NCBI GenBank assembly: GCA_002726245.1
Contig: PBSM01000057.1
Coordinates: forward strand, 1-34,892
Origin: Planctomycetaceae bacterium
GTDB lineage: Bacteria; Planctomycetota; Planctomycetia; Pirellulales; Pirellulaceae
DNA: 34,892 bases
Direction of reading: 5' to 3'
Shown: in pieces, positions 1-8,810 of the stretch
Layout of the letters: each line of letters starts with the position of its first letter
How positions within the stretch are numbered: the stretch's first letter is position 1
Translations under genes and position numbers: made by a program
The notes under the pieces: generated by a model
What the model was told of the DNA's origin: nothing
What the model saw: the letters and a program-made list of their open reading frames with translations, nothing else
Databases searched by the model: none

Positions 1-4
1 ACGA

Positions 5-1369
5 ATGGGAAACCGGAATGAAATACCTCACCTTCCACAAGTAGAAACCCCGAAACCGATCTACTCGAATTTACAGAATGAGTGTTGCTTTATCGGAAGT
101 TCAAAGTCGAAGTCGAAATCGAGCAAGTCGAAGCAACCTTTGCGCGGTGGCAGCCTGCAAGCTAATCTAACACCACAACAACAAGCGTTGCTTGCTCGGA
201 AGGCGAATGATTGCCTACAGGTCTTGGCGTTCATGAAGAACGGCAACATCATCCCGACCGAGTTCCCAGCGTTTCCCATTAAGAAGATTCCCCAGTACCG
301 TAAGACAGCAACACAATTGCTGAACGTCATGGGACCAGCCGGCACCCAAGCGGTAGTCGGGCAACTGCGCAACCATCTGATGAGTGGCTTCCCCAAGCAA
401 TCCGATGTTGCCTGCCATCTCGGTTACGTGGATGGTTTGCTCGAAGTTCTGGCCAACTCTGCGGCCTCCGGACGACTGTCACCGCGAGATTTGGACAGTC
501 TCGAACAAGCGATGCAAGGGGCTAAGCCACGTGAAGTCGAAGTCCTTTCGAGACGGATCAACGAAACGATTTCCAAGAACTTGGACATTCAGTCTCTCTT
601 GGACTGGGCCGATAAGACCAAGGATAGCAAACGCAAGACGCAAATACTCTCCAAGTTGCGGACCAAGCTGGCGAATGCGACCCCCACTGAACTCGAACAA
701 GCTTTGCTTAGTCCGGACGTTCAATCCAACACCAAGGCTCTAATCGTCAATCACTTGCGGAAGTTCTTGCCCGATCAAAGTGTGCCAGGCCTGTTGAACC
801 TGATGTCGGTAGATCATGCAGGTATTCAGAAGTCGGCCGAAACAGAGCTTCGCAAGCGACAACCGAAATACGACGAGGTAAGGGGTGATATTACGAGACT
901 GGGAGAGTTCTCGTCGTCCGGCAACGAGCGAGTTGCGGCCTACGCCGACTGGCATATTGCGAACGCCTTTAAACAGGCGCCGATTTCACATTGTTTGTAC
1001 TGGCTTGGCCAGGAGGATCCCAAGCTGATCTCTGTTATTTGGAAGCAGGTCGATCAGCGGATCCGGTCGGCCAATGACGATCGCAAGGCAGCCTACGCGA
1101 AGACGGCGGTTACGGCTTTGCAGCTGAAAGACATTTCGCAAGAGTCGCAAGACGCCTGCTTGGAGTTTCTCGGACGATTGAAGTACCGCTCGGCGGTGAA
1201 GCCTTTGGTGGATCAACTACCGCAAATGAAGCGGGAGTTGTGGCCTAAGGTTGGAGAAACCTTGAAGCAGATCACAGACGCTGATCATGGACCCAAGCCC
1301 GGAGCTCGCGGCGCGGACGTCGCCGTGGCCGGCAAGCGGTGGCGCGAATGGCTCCGCCACGGCGAGTAG
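5..1369 (+). CDS. HEAT-like alpha-helical protein, possibly 5' incomplete
   Basis: This is a long open frame beginning four bases into the window. No in-frame stop lies upstream, so the true start may be outside the window. The first 45 residues are Ser/Lys-rich low complexity (a run of SKSK). From about residue 55 the protein is almost wholly helical. Leu/Ala-rich helix pairs, such as those around residues 215-290 and 370-420, resemble HEAT-like repeats. The end (around KRWREWLRHGE) resembles the closing part of planctomycete HEAT proteins. There is no signal peptide or membrane segment, so it is probably cytoplasmic. It ends 32 bases before the J-like gene on the same strand, so the two may be co-transcribed. 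I do not recognise a specific family; a scaffold or binding role is only inferred from the fold. Confidence 0.7.
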   Translation: MGNRNEIPHLPQVETPKPIYSNLQNECCFIGSSKSKSKSSKSKQPLRGGSLQANLTPQQQALLARKANDCLQVLAFMKNGNIIPTEFPAFPIKKIPQYRKTATQLLNVMGPAGTQAVVGQLRNHLMSGFPKQSDVACHLGYVDGLLEVLANSAASGRLSPRDLDSLEQAMQGAKPREVEVLSRRINETISKNLDIQSLLDWADKTKDSKRKTQILSKLRTKLANATPTELEQALLSPDVQSNTKALIVNHLRKFLPDQSVPGLLNLMSVDHAGIQKSAETELRKRQPKYDEVRGDITRLGEFSSSGNERVAAYADWHIANAFKQAPISHCLYWLGQEDPKLISVIWKQVDQRIRSANDDRKAAYAKTAVTALQLKDISQESQDACLEFLGRLKYRSAVKPLVDQLPQMKRELWPKVGETLKQITDADHGPKPGARGADVAVAGKRWREWLRHGE

Positions 1370-1401
1370 ATTCGACAACTCTAGGAAGTTTGGCTTGTAT
1401 T

Positions 1402-2281
1402 GTGGAACACTCGTCATCTCAAACGCCGGTCTCTTCCGCTTCTGGCTTTGATCCTTATCAGCAATGGCTCGGGCTGAGCACGGGTCACACGGCGAATCAC
1501 TACGAGTTGCTTGGGGTTGTTGAGTTCACCGACGCAGCCGGCGTGATAGCAACAGGCTTTGAGACTCGATTTCAGCAGATTCGTCGTTACGAAGTGGGTT
1601 TACGAAGCGACGAGGCTCTCAAGATCTTGCAGCATCTTTCCGTGGCCTATGCCATCCTGAGCGATCCGCAACAGAAACGAGATTACGACGATTTGTTGCG
1701 AACTGAAACAGGCCGTGACACGGATGTATCGAGCGTCGGTGAAACGTTGAGGATCGAGTCTGCAACCGTTGCGGAGGACCCTTCAAAGAAGCCCGCGGCT
1801 CCGCGGGACAGTGCCGTCGCTCCGCGGCCCGCGCGGCCGTCTCCGCCACCGCCTCTTCCACGAAAGGTCGCGCCAGTTCCTGAAGAAAGCTGGGCGGAGC
1901 CGGATGACGAGGATGATTCACCCTCATCGAAACGAGCCGACGTGTCTCGGCATCTCTATGTCGGTTTCCTTTCGTTGCTGGCGGCGCTGCTTTCGCCTTT
2001 GCCATCGCCGGTGTGCTGGCGACGGTTGCCTTACTAGGCGTCGCTATCGGACGGTTTTCCATCGTTGCGTGGACGCTGGCCCGGTGGGCTCTTAAGCACG
2101 CTTCCGCGATCACGTTCCGCCTACTGATGGCGATGCCGGCGTTTGTGGATCGCGCGCTCCGTTCGCTCGCTGGCGATGACAACCGAATCGTCCATAACTT
2201 CCTGCGAGTCATGTGCGTCGCAGGCACTTTGACACTTCTGGGGTGGAAATCTTCGCGGCTTGGCTACTCATCGCGCTATAG
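1402..2281 (+). CDS. J-like domain membrane protein, reading frame broken twice
   Basis: I place the start at GTG 1402, after AGGAAG at about 1383. The first 110 residues hold a J-like domain (NHYELLGV ... LSVAYAILSDPQQKRDYDDLL) that lacks HPD, as in a planctomycete family of inactive J-like proteins. A Pro/Ala-rich linker and an acidic patch follow, then membrane segments. The first frame runs to a stop at 2037, but it loses sense near 1978. There the -1 frame gives a good transmembrane helix (AFAFAIAGVLATVALLG). A second -1 change at the GGGG run 2240-2243 leads to VEIFAAWLLIAL and a stop at 2279-2281. One added G at each point gives a single J-like protein with several C-terminal membrane helices, ending just before the terminator at 2331. 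Sequence error is the likeliest cause; a true pseudogene is possible. Confidence 0.6.
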
Positions 2282-2330
2282 CGCGGACCTACTCCTGGCT
2301 ATGCAGCCACTCACGCCACTTCCGCGCAAA

Positions 2331-2357
2331 AAAAGGCGGACTCCAGGTCCGCCTTTT
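2331..2357. terminator. Bidirectional rho-independent terminator
   Basis: A perfect 11-bp stem (AAAAGGCGGAC paired with GTCCGCCTTTT) has a 5-base loop. Seven A residues at 2328-2334 become a T-run for the minus strand, so it should end the minus gene at 2379-2750 efficiently. The TTTT on the plus side may also end the J-like gene. It lies between convergent genes. Confidence 0.85.
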
Positions 2358-2378
2358 CAGCGCAACACGATGGATTCT

Positions 2379-2750
2379 TCAGTCTTCCTGTTCGTCTGAC
2401 ACTTCCGCTGGGACAACTTCAGCAGCCGTTTGCGAGGCGTTCGGCGTGCCGACGCGCTCGTAGCCCAAGGCACGCAAGACCTCAAGAATCTCGCTACAAG
2501 TCGGGAACATGCGGCCATTAGCACGTTTATAAGCGTCCATCGCTTGCATGAACTCGATTTCTTCACCCGAGTAGTCCCGTTCACAGGTCGTCGGATCGAT
2601 TTGCCGTCGACGCTGGACTTTGGTGCGCCGTTCTCCACCGCGGCGATCTTCCGGCACCTCGACGCTCTTCTTTCGACGATCTTCGGCTTCGCGTCGATCC
2701 GTTTTATTCCGACGATCTAGTGTTACTTCAGTCTTCTTGGTCTTCGCCAC
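2379..2750 (-). CDS. Small conserved basic protein of planctomycete type
   Basis: The start is GTG at 2750, chosen because GGAGGA lies seven bases upstream on the minus strand. A longer ORF reaches 2789 but has no ribosome site. The product is 123 residues. Residues 1-55 are very basic and Arg-rich ([17 protein letters not shown] and similar) and look disordered or nucleic-acid binding. Residues 60-105 form a compact helical module ([17 protein letters not shown], then [17 protein letters not shown]) that resembles a winged-helix-like segment. From memory this module recurs in planctomycete genomes as an unnamed small protein; I could not check this. The acidic tail ends EVSDEQED. It stands alone between an upstream gap of about 210 bases and the terminator at 2331. 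Its function is unknown; DNA or RNA binding is an inference from the charge. Confidence 0.75.
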   Translation of the reverse strand: MAKTKKTEVTLDRRNKTDRREAEDRRKKSVEVPEDRRGGERRTKVQRRRQIDPTTCERDYSGEEIEFMQAMDAYKRANGRMFPTCSEILEVLRALGYERVGTPNASQTAAEVVPAEVSDEQED

Positions 2751-2960
2751 AACAATTCCTCCAAAGCGCGAGCCTGTGGATCGATCCATCCTTAGCTACA
2801 ACGGTCGAGCAATCCGGCTCAGATACAGGATCGGTACGTTGCCATGTCAAAGTACAACGCTTAGCAAAAATGTGAGGTTGTGATAAACCTTGCGGAATGC
2901 TCGGATATTAGCGTTTGCGGGAGAGCACCGATTACGCGGTTTATCCGGCACCCGAACGAG

Positions 2961-3605
2961 CTAGATGATCGGGCTTGCAGCATCTGAGCGCAGAGATCTC
3001 GCCTGCGGGTGGGTAGGCTCCGCAGAGCCCTGCCCTGGAAGAGTGCGGCGCAAAGTATCAAATGCGAAGTGAAACGTAATTGCCAATGGACGAATGCTCT
3101 TCCCGGCTACTCGATCGACGGACTCGAAACCTTCCAACGGCCTCAGCGAGACTTGGTCGAGCAGTTGCCGGATGAGCAGCCGGAACTCTTCTGTCTCTCC
3201 GGCAGTCATGGTGGGCTTGGGTAGAGGCGGCTGCGGTACGGTGGCGATCGCTAGAACTTTCGCACTCGGACGAGCCGTGGCCGTATCTGCGCGAGGTCCG
3301 CGAGCAAAAGGAAGAACCGCCACGAAAAGGGCTACTGCAATAGCGAGGGCAAAGACGAGCCGCCTTCGCCTCGTTCGCCTGGCACTGTCCGATGCCAATC
3401 GATCGAGCACTTGGTGGCCGATGTGTGATGAGCAGGGCGGTTCTGCTTGCACCCGCAGACCATCGAGCAGCAACCTCTGGCCATAGACGACGTGACGACA
3501 AGCCTCGCAGCGCTCGGCATGATCGACCAGCCGGTCGTCCGATTCCGGATCGATTCGACGATCGAGAGCATCCTGCAGTCGTATCTCAAACTCGGCGCAT
3601 TGCAT
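2961..3605 (-). CDS. Membrane anti-sigma factor with zinc-finger motif
   Basis: The 214-residue product has an N-terminal ZAS-type motif (residues 29-36, HAERCEAC), which in this family binds zinc and contacts the ECF sigma factor. One membrane helix lies at about residues 83-99 (LVFALAIAVALFVAVLP) after an Arg-rich stretch. This puts the zinc domain in the cytoplasm and the C-terminal 110 residues outside. The start ATG at 3605 lies inside the end of the sigma gene, giving a 20-base overlap and implying translational coupling. The partner is therefore almost certainly the sigma factor just upstream. The C-terminal domain has no motif I recognise, and the stimulus cannot be told from the sequence. 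The tail after about residue 180 is rich in Arg and Pro and might be altered by a frame error, but nothing proves it. Confidence 0.85.
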   Translation of the reverse strand: MQCAEFEIRLQDALDRRIDPESDDRLVDHAERCEACRHVVYGQRLLLDGLRVQAEPPCSSHIGHQVLDRLASDSARRTRRRRLVFALAIAVALFVAVLPFARGPRADTATARPSAKVLAIATVPQPPLPKPTMTAGETEEFRLLIRQLLDQVSLRPLEGFESVDRVAGKSIRPLAITFHFAFDTLRRTLPGQGSAEPTHPQARSLRSDAASPII

Positions 3606-4149
3606 AACTTGATTCCTGGACGACCTCGCGTTCCTGGAGAAACCGAATCAACTCTCCCCGGGCCCGATGAATCCACGTTTTCACGGTTCCCAGGGGCCGG
3701 CTCATCGCCTCCGCGATCTGTTCGTAAGTCAGTTCATGTTGATGGAACAAAACAAATGCCTGCCGGTGGTCGGGCCGAAGCCGTTGCAAACCAAGTTGAA
3801 CTTCTTCCGTCAACTCCTTGGCAGCCTGCTCGTCGGGACGAGCATCTGGTAGAGGTTCGACGATCGTGTAGCTTGCCGGGCGACGACGTCGCTTTGCCAA
3901 CGCTGTTCTGCATCGGTTGCCGGCAATCGCAAATAGCCACGGTTCAAAGTCACGATTCGAATCCCACTTGGCGAGGTTCTTCAGAACTCGCACGAAAGTC
4001 TCCTGGACGGCATCCTCCGCATCTTCTCGATTGCTCAGCATCCGGTAACACAAGCCATACACCCGCCCGCGGAATCGGTCTACCAGCGCAAGCATGGCCG
4101 CGTGATCGTCTTCGAGGCAACACTTCACCAGTATTCGCAAGTCTTCCAC
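3586..4149 (-). CDS. ECF-family RNA polymerase sigma factor
   Basis: The 187-residue product starts with GTG at 4149, with GGAG 11 bases upstream. Sigma region 2 spans about residues 20-85 and includes the conserved stretch NREDAEDAVQETFVRVLKNL, followed by the WLFAIAGNRCRTALAKRRRR segment. Region 4 spans about residues 120-170 with a clear helix-turn-helix (LTYEQIAEAMSRPLGTVKTW). There is no region 1 or 3, as expected for the ECF group. It directs RNA polymerase to a specific promoter set and should be held inactive by the membrane anti-sigma factor encoded immediately downstream, which it overlaps by 20 bases. The pair forms a two-gene operon. About 160 bases upstream, before the FHA terminator, could hold an autoregulated promoter. 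No target promoter motif could be assigned. Confidence 0.93.
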   Translation of the reverse strand: MEDLRILVKCCLEDDHAAMLALVDRFRGRVYGLCYRMLSNREDAEDAVQETFVRVLKNLAKWDSNRDFEPWLFAIAGNRCRTALAKRRRRPASYTIVEPLPDARPDEQAAKELTEEVQLGLQRLRPDHRQAFVLFHQHELTYEQIAEAMSRPLGTVKTWIHRARGELIRFLQEREVVQESSYAMRRV

Positions 4150-4312
4150 GAGCCCGATTTCTCCGGCTTATACGACATTACCCAGTGCGAAAAGAATGTG
4201 TTTCGCGCTTCCGGGCGGATTCTATCAGTATTCTAGTCAGTCGTCGCCATCTTGGCGTTTGTTTCAAGAAAACACGACTGCTGGGCTTCTGTGAAGTTCG
4301 GAAGCAGCCACG

Positions 4313-4337
4313 AAAAAAGCCCGTCAGCGACGGGCTT
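4313..4337 (-). terminator. Rho-independent terminator of the FHA gene
   Basis: A 9-bp stem (AAGCCCGTC with GACGGGCTT, loop AGC) is followed on the minus strand by a run of six T. It lies 27 bases past the FHA stop codon, so it ends that transcript before the sigma gene. Confidence 0.88.
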
Positions 4338-4363
4338 CGTTGGTGGATCGTTGGAGTACGTGC

Positions 4364-5029
4364 TCACCGGTTGTTGAAGAACTTCTTTAACATATCAGCC
4401 GCCGCATCTTGCGAACTCGCGGCCACCGGTTTAACAGACTCAGGTAGCTTGCCTGGCTCTTGTTTTTTCGGGACCTTGAAGGCCTTGGATTCGGAATCTT
4501 CCGCTGGGAGGTCGATCCCATCAACGCTGTCCAGCGTTTGCTTTGCCTCCTCCAACGCAATGCGGTCTGTCTCGTCAAGCTTAAACTGCCGCGTCGATGG
4601 GTCGGCGATGTCCGGCTTCTTCTCTGTGGTGTCAGCCTCCTCAAGCCACTCGTTGACGTCAAAGTCGAGCGAGCCGCTCGCTTCGGCTGAGTCACTCCCT
4701 GCGGCGACAGGCTCCGGCACCCGCTTCCGATCTTTGATCACCACTTCAAACTCCAGCCGGCCGAGTTGCAGGTGATCGCCGGAATCGAGAGGCATGTCGG
4801 AAGAGATTCGCTCGCCGTTGAGGTACGTGCCATTGCGGCTGTTCAAGTCACGTAGCATCACTTCATCGTCATCCTCATTGATGAGGATCGCGCAATGGTT
4901 GCGGCTGATGGCTTCGCTCTTCGGACGCATGTGGCAATCGTCCGCTCGTCCGATCAAGAACCGTTTCACCGGTACGGCAATCTCTTTGCCCTCGTTCTTA
5001 CCCAGCAACACCTTTAATTTCACTCGCAT
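4364..5029 (-). CDS. FHA domain protein
   Basis: The 221-residue product opens with an FHA domain at about residues 1-98. All the usual signature residues are present: G27-R28 in FLIGRAD, S42-R-N-H45, and N66-G-T in DLNSRNGTYLNG. FHA domains bind phosphothreonine peptides, so it should read the output of a Ser/Thr kinase, a class abundant in planctomycetes. The remaining 120 residues are acidic, low in hydrophobic residues and probably disordered (a DVNEWLEEAD patch), ending in a short amphipathic helix, AADMLKKFFNNR. That tail may be a partner-binding peptide. An AAGGGAAG site precedes the ATG. No kinase or phosphatase gene lies nearby, so the partner is unknown. It is transcribed alone, with its own terminator. 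Confidence 0.9.
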   Translation of the reverse strand: MRVKLKVLLGKNEGKEIAVPVKRFLIGRADDCHMRPKSEAISRNHCAILINEDDDEVMLRDLNSRNGTYLNGERISSDMPLDSGDHLQLGRLEFEVVIKDRKRVPEPVAAGSDSAEASGSLDFDVNEWLEEADTTEKKPDIADPSTRQFKLDETDRIALEEAKQTLDSVDGIDLPAEDSESKAFKVPKKQEPGKLPESVKPVAASSQDAAADMLKKFFNNR

Positions 5030-5217
5030 GAGCAGCTTCCCTTTGGTCCGGCCGAGAAGAGTTCCGGATATAGAGTTTGCCTTGTTCAGTGAATGCGAAC
5101 GGAAGAGAAATCCCTCTTTGATTCATTCGCCCAGCAAAGCCCTCGTCTTCACCAAGCAAGACTGAGAATACTGAAAACAGTCTCGAAGGTCAAATTTACC
5201 ATGTCTTTGGGGGGGCA

Positions 5218-5955
5218 CTAACGACGATCAGTCCATCCGAGGTTGGTGAAGCGTTCGCGCTCGATCTCAGCGGCAGCAGCGGCTTCGGCCGGCCGGAGTT
5301 GCGAATCGACAAGCCGAAACTCAAAGTCCGCCGCTACTTGCTGGGCGAAAGCGCCTGCAACTTCTTTGCAGGCGATCGTTTCTCGGGAGAGGTCATTAAC
5401 GCCCAGAAGCATCTCGGCGTGCGGTGACTTCGCAAGCAGGATGCTGCCGTGCTGTAGGATCGCGCGCCGGTGTCGTCGCTGGGCGCTGCCGGCGATTTTG
5501 TGATGATCGATCAGGACATCGAGTTCGCTGCGCCGCGCGAAACACTGGAACGGCTCTGGTGATTTCGAAACGGCCTTATCGCACAATCTTACGTCGAGAG
5601 CGAACATGCTTCTGAGCACGGCGATCAGGGCGTTATGCACCCGTCTCACGAAACTCTGCGACTCATCTGAAAAGCGATCTTCAATCGGGTGAACCAAGCT
5701 GTACGTCAGCTCCTGGTCGTGGACGATAGCGCCGCCGCCCGTGCTCCGGCGAACGACGGGCAGCCCGCGAGTCGGCGCGTGTGACGCTCGCTCGTCCGAC
5801 AGTTGGAAGTAGCCCAACGAGAGAGTAGGTTCGAACCACTGATAAAGCCGTAGTACGATTTGCCCCGTGTCCTGCGACGCACGCAGGAGAGCTTCATCGA
5901 CCGCCATGTTCCACGAGCCACGAGCTGGCTCGTCGATGATTAAGCGGGCGTCCAT
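5218..5955 (-). CDS. lipM: LipM-like octanoyltransferase / lipoate-protein ligase family
   Basis: The 245-residue product belongs to the biotin/lipoate ligase fold. RRSTGGGAIVHD (residues 69-80) is the family substrate loop. KIAGSAQRR (from K153) carries the conserved lysine. Cys138 in FQCFARRSELDV matches the position of the acyl-enzyme cysteine in LipM-type octanoyltransferases, whereas LplA ligases lack a cysteine there. I therefore favour octanoyl transfer from acyl carrier protein to GcvH over ATP-dependent lipoate scavenging. The gene overlaps the end of gcvPB by 16 bases and is last in the glycine cleavage operon, which fits modification of GcvH. There is no signal peptide, so it is cytoplasmic. 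LplA-like activity cannot be excluded from sequence alone. A run of seven G follows at 5209-5215. Confidence 0.82.
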   Translation of the reverse strand: MDARLIIDEPARGSWNMAVDEALLRASQDTGQIVLRLYQWFEPTLSLGYFQLSDERASHAPTRGLPVVRRSTGGGAIVHDQELTYSLVHPIEDRFSDESQSFVRRVHNALIAVLRSMFALDVRLCDKAVSKSPEPFQCFARRSELDVLIDHHKIAGSAQRRHRRAILQHGSILLAKSPHAEMLLGVNDLSRETIACKEVAGAFAQQVAADFEFRLVDSQLRPAEAAAAAEIERERFTNLGWTDRR

Positions 5956-7394
5956 TTCATCACCGGCCGACGAGCTGCTTGGACTTCATCGGGCCGGCTA
6001 ATGGTCGTCGTGTGCGGAGCTTCGTGCAAAAGGTCGGCAGGTTCGTCCGTCACGCGAAAGAGCACTTCCGCAAAGGCGTCGAGCATCTCTTTGCTTTCCG
6101 ACTCCGTCGGCTCCACCATCATCGATTCGGCAACCGTGAGGGGGAAGTAGACGGTGGGTGCGTGAAATCCGTAGTCGAGCAGACGCTTCGCGATGTCCAT
6201 CGCCGAGATGCCCTTCACTTTTTTGACATCACTCGCGCTCGCAACAAACTCGTGCATGCAGCGGTCGCCATGCGGGACTGGCAAAATATGCTTGACCTTG
6301 CTGAGTAGATAATTGGCGTTGAGCACGGCGTTTTCCGACACACGTTTCAAGCCATCTGGTCCGTGCGTGCAAATGTAACAATACGCGCGAACGAGCACGC
6401 CGACATTGCCGAAGAAGCTTCGAACGCGGCCAATCGTTTTGGAACGATCACAGTCCAGCGAGTACTTACCATCTCGTTTGGCAACGACCGGCACAGGTAG
6501 ATAACCGCCGAGCTTCTCCGTCACGCAAATCGGCCCAGCTCCCGGACCACCGCCACCATGCGGCCCGCTGAATGTCTTGTGCGGGTTGAAATGCATCATG
6601 TCCGCGCCGAAGTCGCCGGGACGAGCGACTCCCAAGATCGCATTCATGTTGGCTCCGTCCAGGTAAATGAGCCCACCCTGTTTGCGTACGAGATCGGCGA
6701 TCTCTGCCACCTGGTCATCAAAGATGCCGAGCGTGCTCGGGTTCGTGATCATAAAAACGCCGACCTGATCGTCAAGCTTGGGTCGCAAGTCATCAAGATC
6801 GACAAGTCCCTCGGCGTTGCTCTTAACGGTGACCGCCTCGAAGCCTGCCATACGCGCACTAGCCGGATTCGTACCGTGTGCGCTATCAGGCGTGAGCACT
6901 TTGGTTCGCTTCTCACCGAGATCGTTGAAGTAGGCTGCGGCCATCATCAGAGCCGTCAACTCGCCATGAGCACCCGCCGCCGGCTGAAGTGATACCGCGG
7001 GCAAGCCAGAGATCTCGGCAAGAAACTCCTGCAGGTCATAGAGCAGTTGCAGCAGTCCTTGGACGCTCTCTTCGGGCTGATACGGATGAAGATGGGCGAT
7101 TCCAGGTAGCCCCGCTAGTCGCTCATTGCGTTTCGGATTGTGCTTCATTGTGCACGAGCCGAGCGGATAGAAGTGCGTATCCACCGACATGTTCAGCGTA
7201 GACAGATTCGTAAAGTGTCGGACGACATCCGGCTCGGCGACTTCGGAAAGCGGAGGCGCTTCGTCGGCGATGGCTGCTGCCGGCAACATGGTACTGACTT
7301 CACGCTCAGGAACGTCACTAGCAGGGAGACGCGAGGCGCGCCGGCCAGATTTGGATAGCTCGAACAGCAACTGAGTCGCACGCGGGTTGCGCAT
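5940..7394 (-). CDS. gcvPB: Glycine dehydrogenase (decarboxylating) subunit 2, P-protein beta
   Basis: The 484-residue product is the C-terminal-half type of split P-protein, of usual length. It carries the pyridoxal-phosphate lysine at K273 in NPHKTFSGPHGGGGPG. Other strong family blocks are STLNMSVDTHFYPLGSCTMK (residues 65-84) and DSAHGTNPASARMAG (170-184). With GcvPA it decarboxylates glycine and passes the aminomethyl group to the lipoyl arm of GcvH. It starts 12 bases after the gcvPA stop and overlaps lipM by 16 bases, so translation of the three is probably coupled. It is cytoplasmic. No missing active-site residue was seen. Confidence 0.97.
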   Translation of the reverse strand: MRNPRATQLLFELSKSGRRASRLPASDVPEREVSTMLPAAAIADEAPPLSEVAEPDVVRHFTNLSTLNMSVDTHFYPLGSCTMKHNPKRNERLAGLPGIAHLHPYQPEESVQGLLQLLYDLQEFLAEISGLPAVSLQPAAGAHGELTALMMAAAYFNDLGEKRTKVLTPDSAHGTNPASARMAGFEAVTVKSNAEGLVDLDDLRPKLDDQVGVFMITNPSTLGIFDDQVAEIADLVRKQGGLIYLDGANMNAILGVARPGDFGADMMHFNPHKTFSGPHGGGGPGAGPICVTEKLGGYLPVPVVAKRDGKYSLDCDRSKTIGRVRSFFGNVGVLVRAYCYICTHGPDGLKRVSENAVLNANYLLSKVKHILPVPHGDRCMHEFVASASDVKKVKGISAMDIAKRLLDYGFHAPTVYFPLTVAESMMVEPTESESKEMLDAFAEVLFRVTDEPADLLHEAPHTTTISRPDEVQAARRPVMKWTPA

Positions 7395-7406
7395 CGTTGG
7401 TGCCTT

Positions 7407-8771
7407 CTAGACTGAAACGGTTGAGTTGATCGATGCACGGGACAAACTGTTCGCAAGACTGTCGATCTCCTGCTTAGTTCTTTTCTCGGTGACGGTCACG
7501 AGGAAGCAATCGGCAAGCTCCGGATACCACTTGCCGAGCGGAATGCCAGCGAAGATGCCTGATTCCGCCGCATCGGCCAGCATCGATTCCACCTCGCCAC
7601 TGCGATCGCGGATCGCAAATTCCTTAAACGTCGGTTGCGAGAATGCCAGCTCGAAACGATCGTCAGCAACAATCTGACCGATGGCGTAATGAGACTTCTG
7701 CAAGCAAAGTTCCGCTGTTTCACGCAAGCCCTGCGGACCGAGCGCCGCGAGATAGATCGCGGCACGAAGCGCGAACAATCCCTGGTTCGTGCAGATGTTG
7801 CTGGTCGCTTTCTCTCGTCGAATGTGTTGCTCGCGCGTCTGAAGCGTCAGCACCCAGCAGCGCTTGTTGCGTCGGTCAACGGTTTGCCCGGCGATGCGCC
7901 CCGGCATTCGCCGCACAAACTGTTCCCGGCAGGCCATGATTCCAAGGTAGGGACCGCCGTATTGCATCGGAGTCCCGAGCGACTGTCCTTCGGCAATCAC
8001 AACATCCGCGCCGAGGTCTCCCGGACGCTTCAGCAAACCTAGACTGATCGGATCGACAGCGACGACGAGCAGCGCACCTTTGGCATGTGCGATGGTCGCG
8101 GCCGCCTCGACATCCTCCAAGCAACCAAAAAAGTTCGGGTGCTGAATGAGAACGCAAGCCGTCTCGCCGTCAACAGCCTGTTCGAGCTCGCTGGCGTCAA
8201 ACACACCGTCGGGAGAACCGACCGTCGTGAGTTCGGCATCGAGGTGCGTGAAGTAGGTCTCGATGATCGCTCGATACTCCGGATGCACGCTCGACGCCGG
8301 GACGACTTTCGATCGCTTTGTCGCGCTCATGGCAAGCAGCACCGCTTCGGTCGCGGCACTGCCGCCGTCGTACAAACTCGCGTTCGACACGTCCATTCCG
8401 GTGAGCTGGCAGATCATCGTCTGGTACTCGAACATGACCTGCAAATTGCCCTGGCTCACCTCCGGCTGATATGGCGTGTAGGAGGTATAGAACTCGCCGC
8501 GAGAAGCAATCGCATCGACCACGGCTGGCACGAAGTGGTCATAGCTTCCACCACCGAGAAAACAGACCTTCTGATCGGCGTGTTGATTCTTTGCCGCCAG
8601 CATTTGCATATGCTGCGTGAGCTCTAGCTCACCAAGAGCAGGCGGCAGGTCGAGCAGCCGCGACAAGCGAAGGTCATCCGGAATGCAGTCGAACAGTTCT
8701 TCAACCGAACCCGCACCGATTGCGTCGAGCATCGCCTGCTGGTCTTTGGGTGTGTTGAATGTGTAGGGCAT
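7407..8771 (-). CDS. gcvPA: Glycine dehydrogenase (decarboxylating) subunit 1, P-protein alpha
   Basis: The 454-residue product matches the split P-protein alpha subunit. Its opening (MPYTFNTPKDQQAML, then IPDDLRLSRLLDLPPAL) and the block SYTPYQPEVSQGNLQ are characteristic. FEYQTMICQLTGMDVSNASL leads to the YDGGSAATEA segment. It forms the P-protein with GcvPB. The ATG at 8771 has no Shine-Dalgarno sequence: the bases before it on the minus strand are CTTCCCCCT. It is preceded by an unusual run of 7-base repeats in the 66-base gap after gcvH. Translation may depend on coupling or on an unstructured leader. The two subunits being separate genes is common in this and several other phyla. Confidence 0.96.
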   Translation of the reverse strand: MPYTFNTPKDQQAMLDAIGAGSVEELFDCIPDDLRLSRLLDLPPALGELELTQHMQMLAAKNQHADQKVCFLGGGSYDHFVPAVVDAIASRGEFYTSYTPYQPEVSQGNLQVMFEYQTMICQLTGMDVSNASLYDGGSAATEAVLLAMSATKRSKVVPASSVHPEYRAIIETYFTHLDAELTTVGSPDGVFDASELEQAVDGETACVLIQHPNFFGCLEDVEAAATIAHAKGALLVVAVDPISLGLLKRPGDLGADVVIAEGQSLGTPMQYGGPYLGIMACREQFVRRMPGRIAGQTVDRRNKRCWVLTLQTREQHIRREKATSNICTNQGLFALRAAIYLAALGPQGLRETAELCLQKSHYAIGQIVADDRFELAFSQPTFKEFAIRDRSGEVESMLADAAESGIFAGIPLGKWYPELADCFLVTVTEKRTKQEIDSLANSLSRASINSTVSV

Positions 8772-8782
8772 AGGGGGAAGAG

Positions 8783-8810
8783 TTTTCAGTTTTCAGTTTT
8801 CAGTGTTCAG
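8783..8810. repeat. Tandem 7-base repeat TTTTCAG between gcvH and gcvPA
   Basis: Three exact copies of TTTTCAG are followed by one variant (TGTTCAG). On the transcribed strand they read CTGAAAA. They fill much of the 66-base gap between gcvH and gcvPA and end 12 bases before the gcvPA start. The A-rich transcript would be unstructured. The repeat may be a slippage tract, and no function is shown. Confidence 0.85.

Noticed and set aside
5..1369. HEAT-like gene as a full-length gene
   Set aside because: The start is four bases from the window edge with no upstream stop, so completeness cannot be claimed; I kept it as possibly partial.
1619..2227. 202-codon minus-strand frame opposite the J-like gene
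   Set aside because: It is Arg/Ala-rich antisense noise with no start site; the plus strand gives a real J-like domain and membrane helices.
3447..4775. 442-codon plus-strand open frame across the sigma, anti-sigma and FHA genes
   Set aside because: It is antisense to three well-supported genes, has no domain signature, and its composition is what a GC-rich antisense frame gives.
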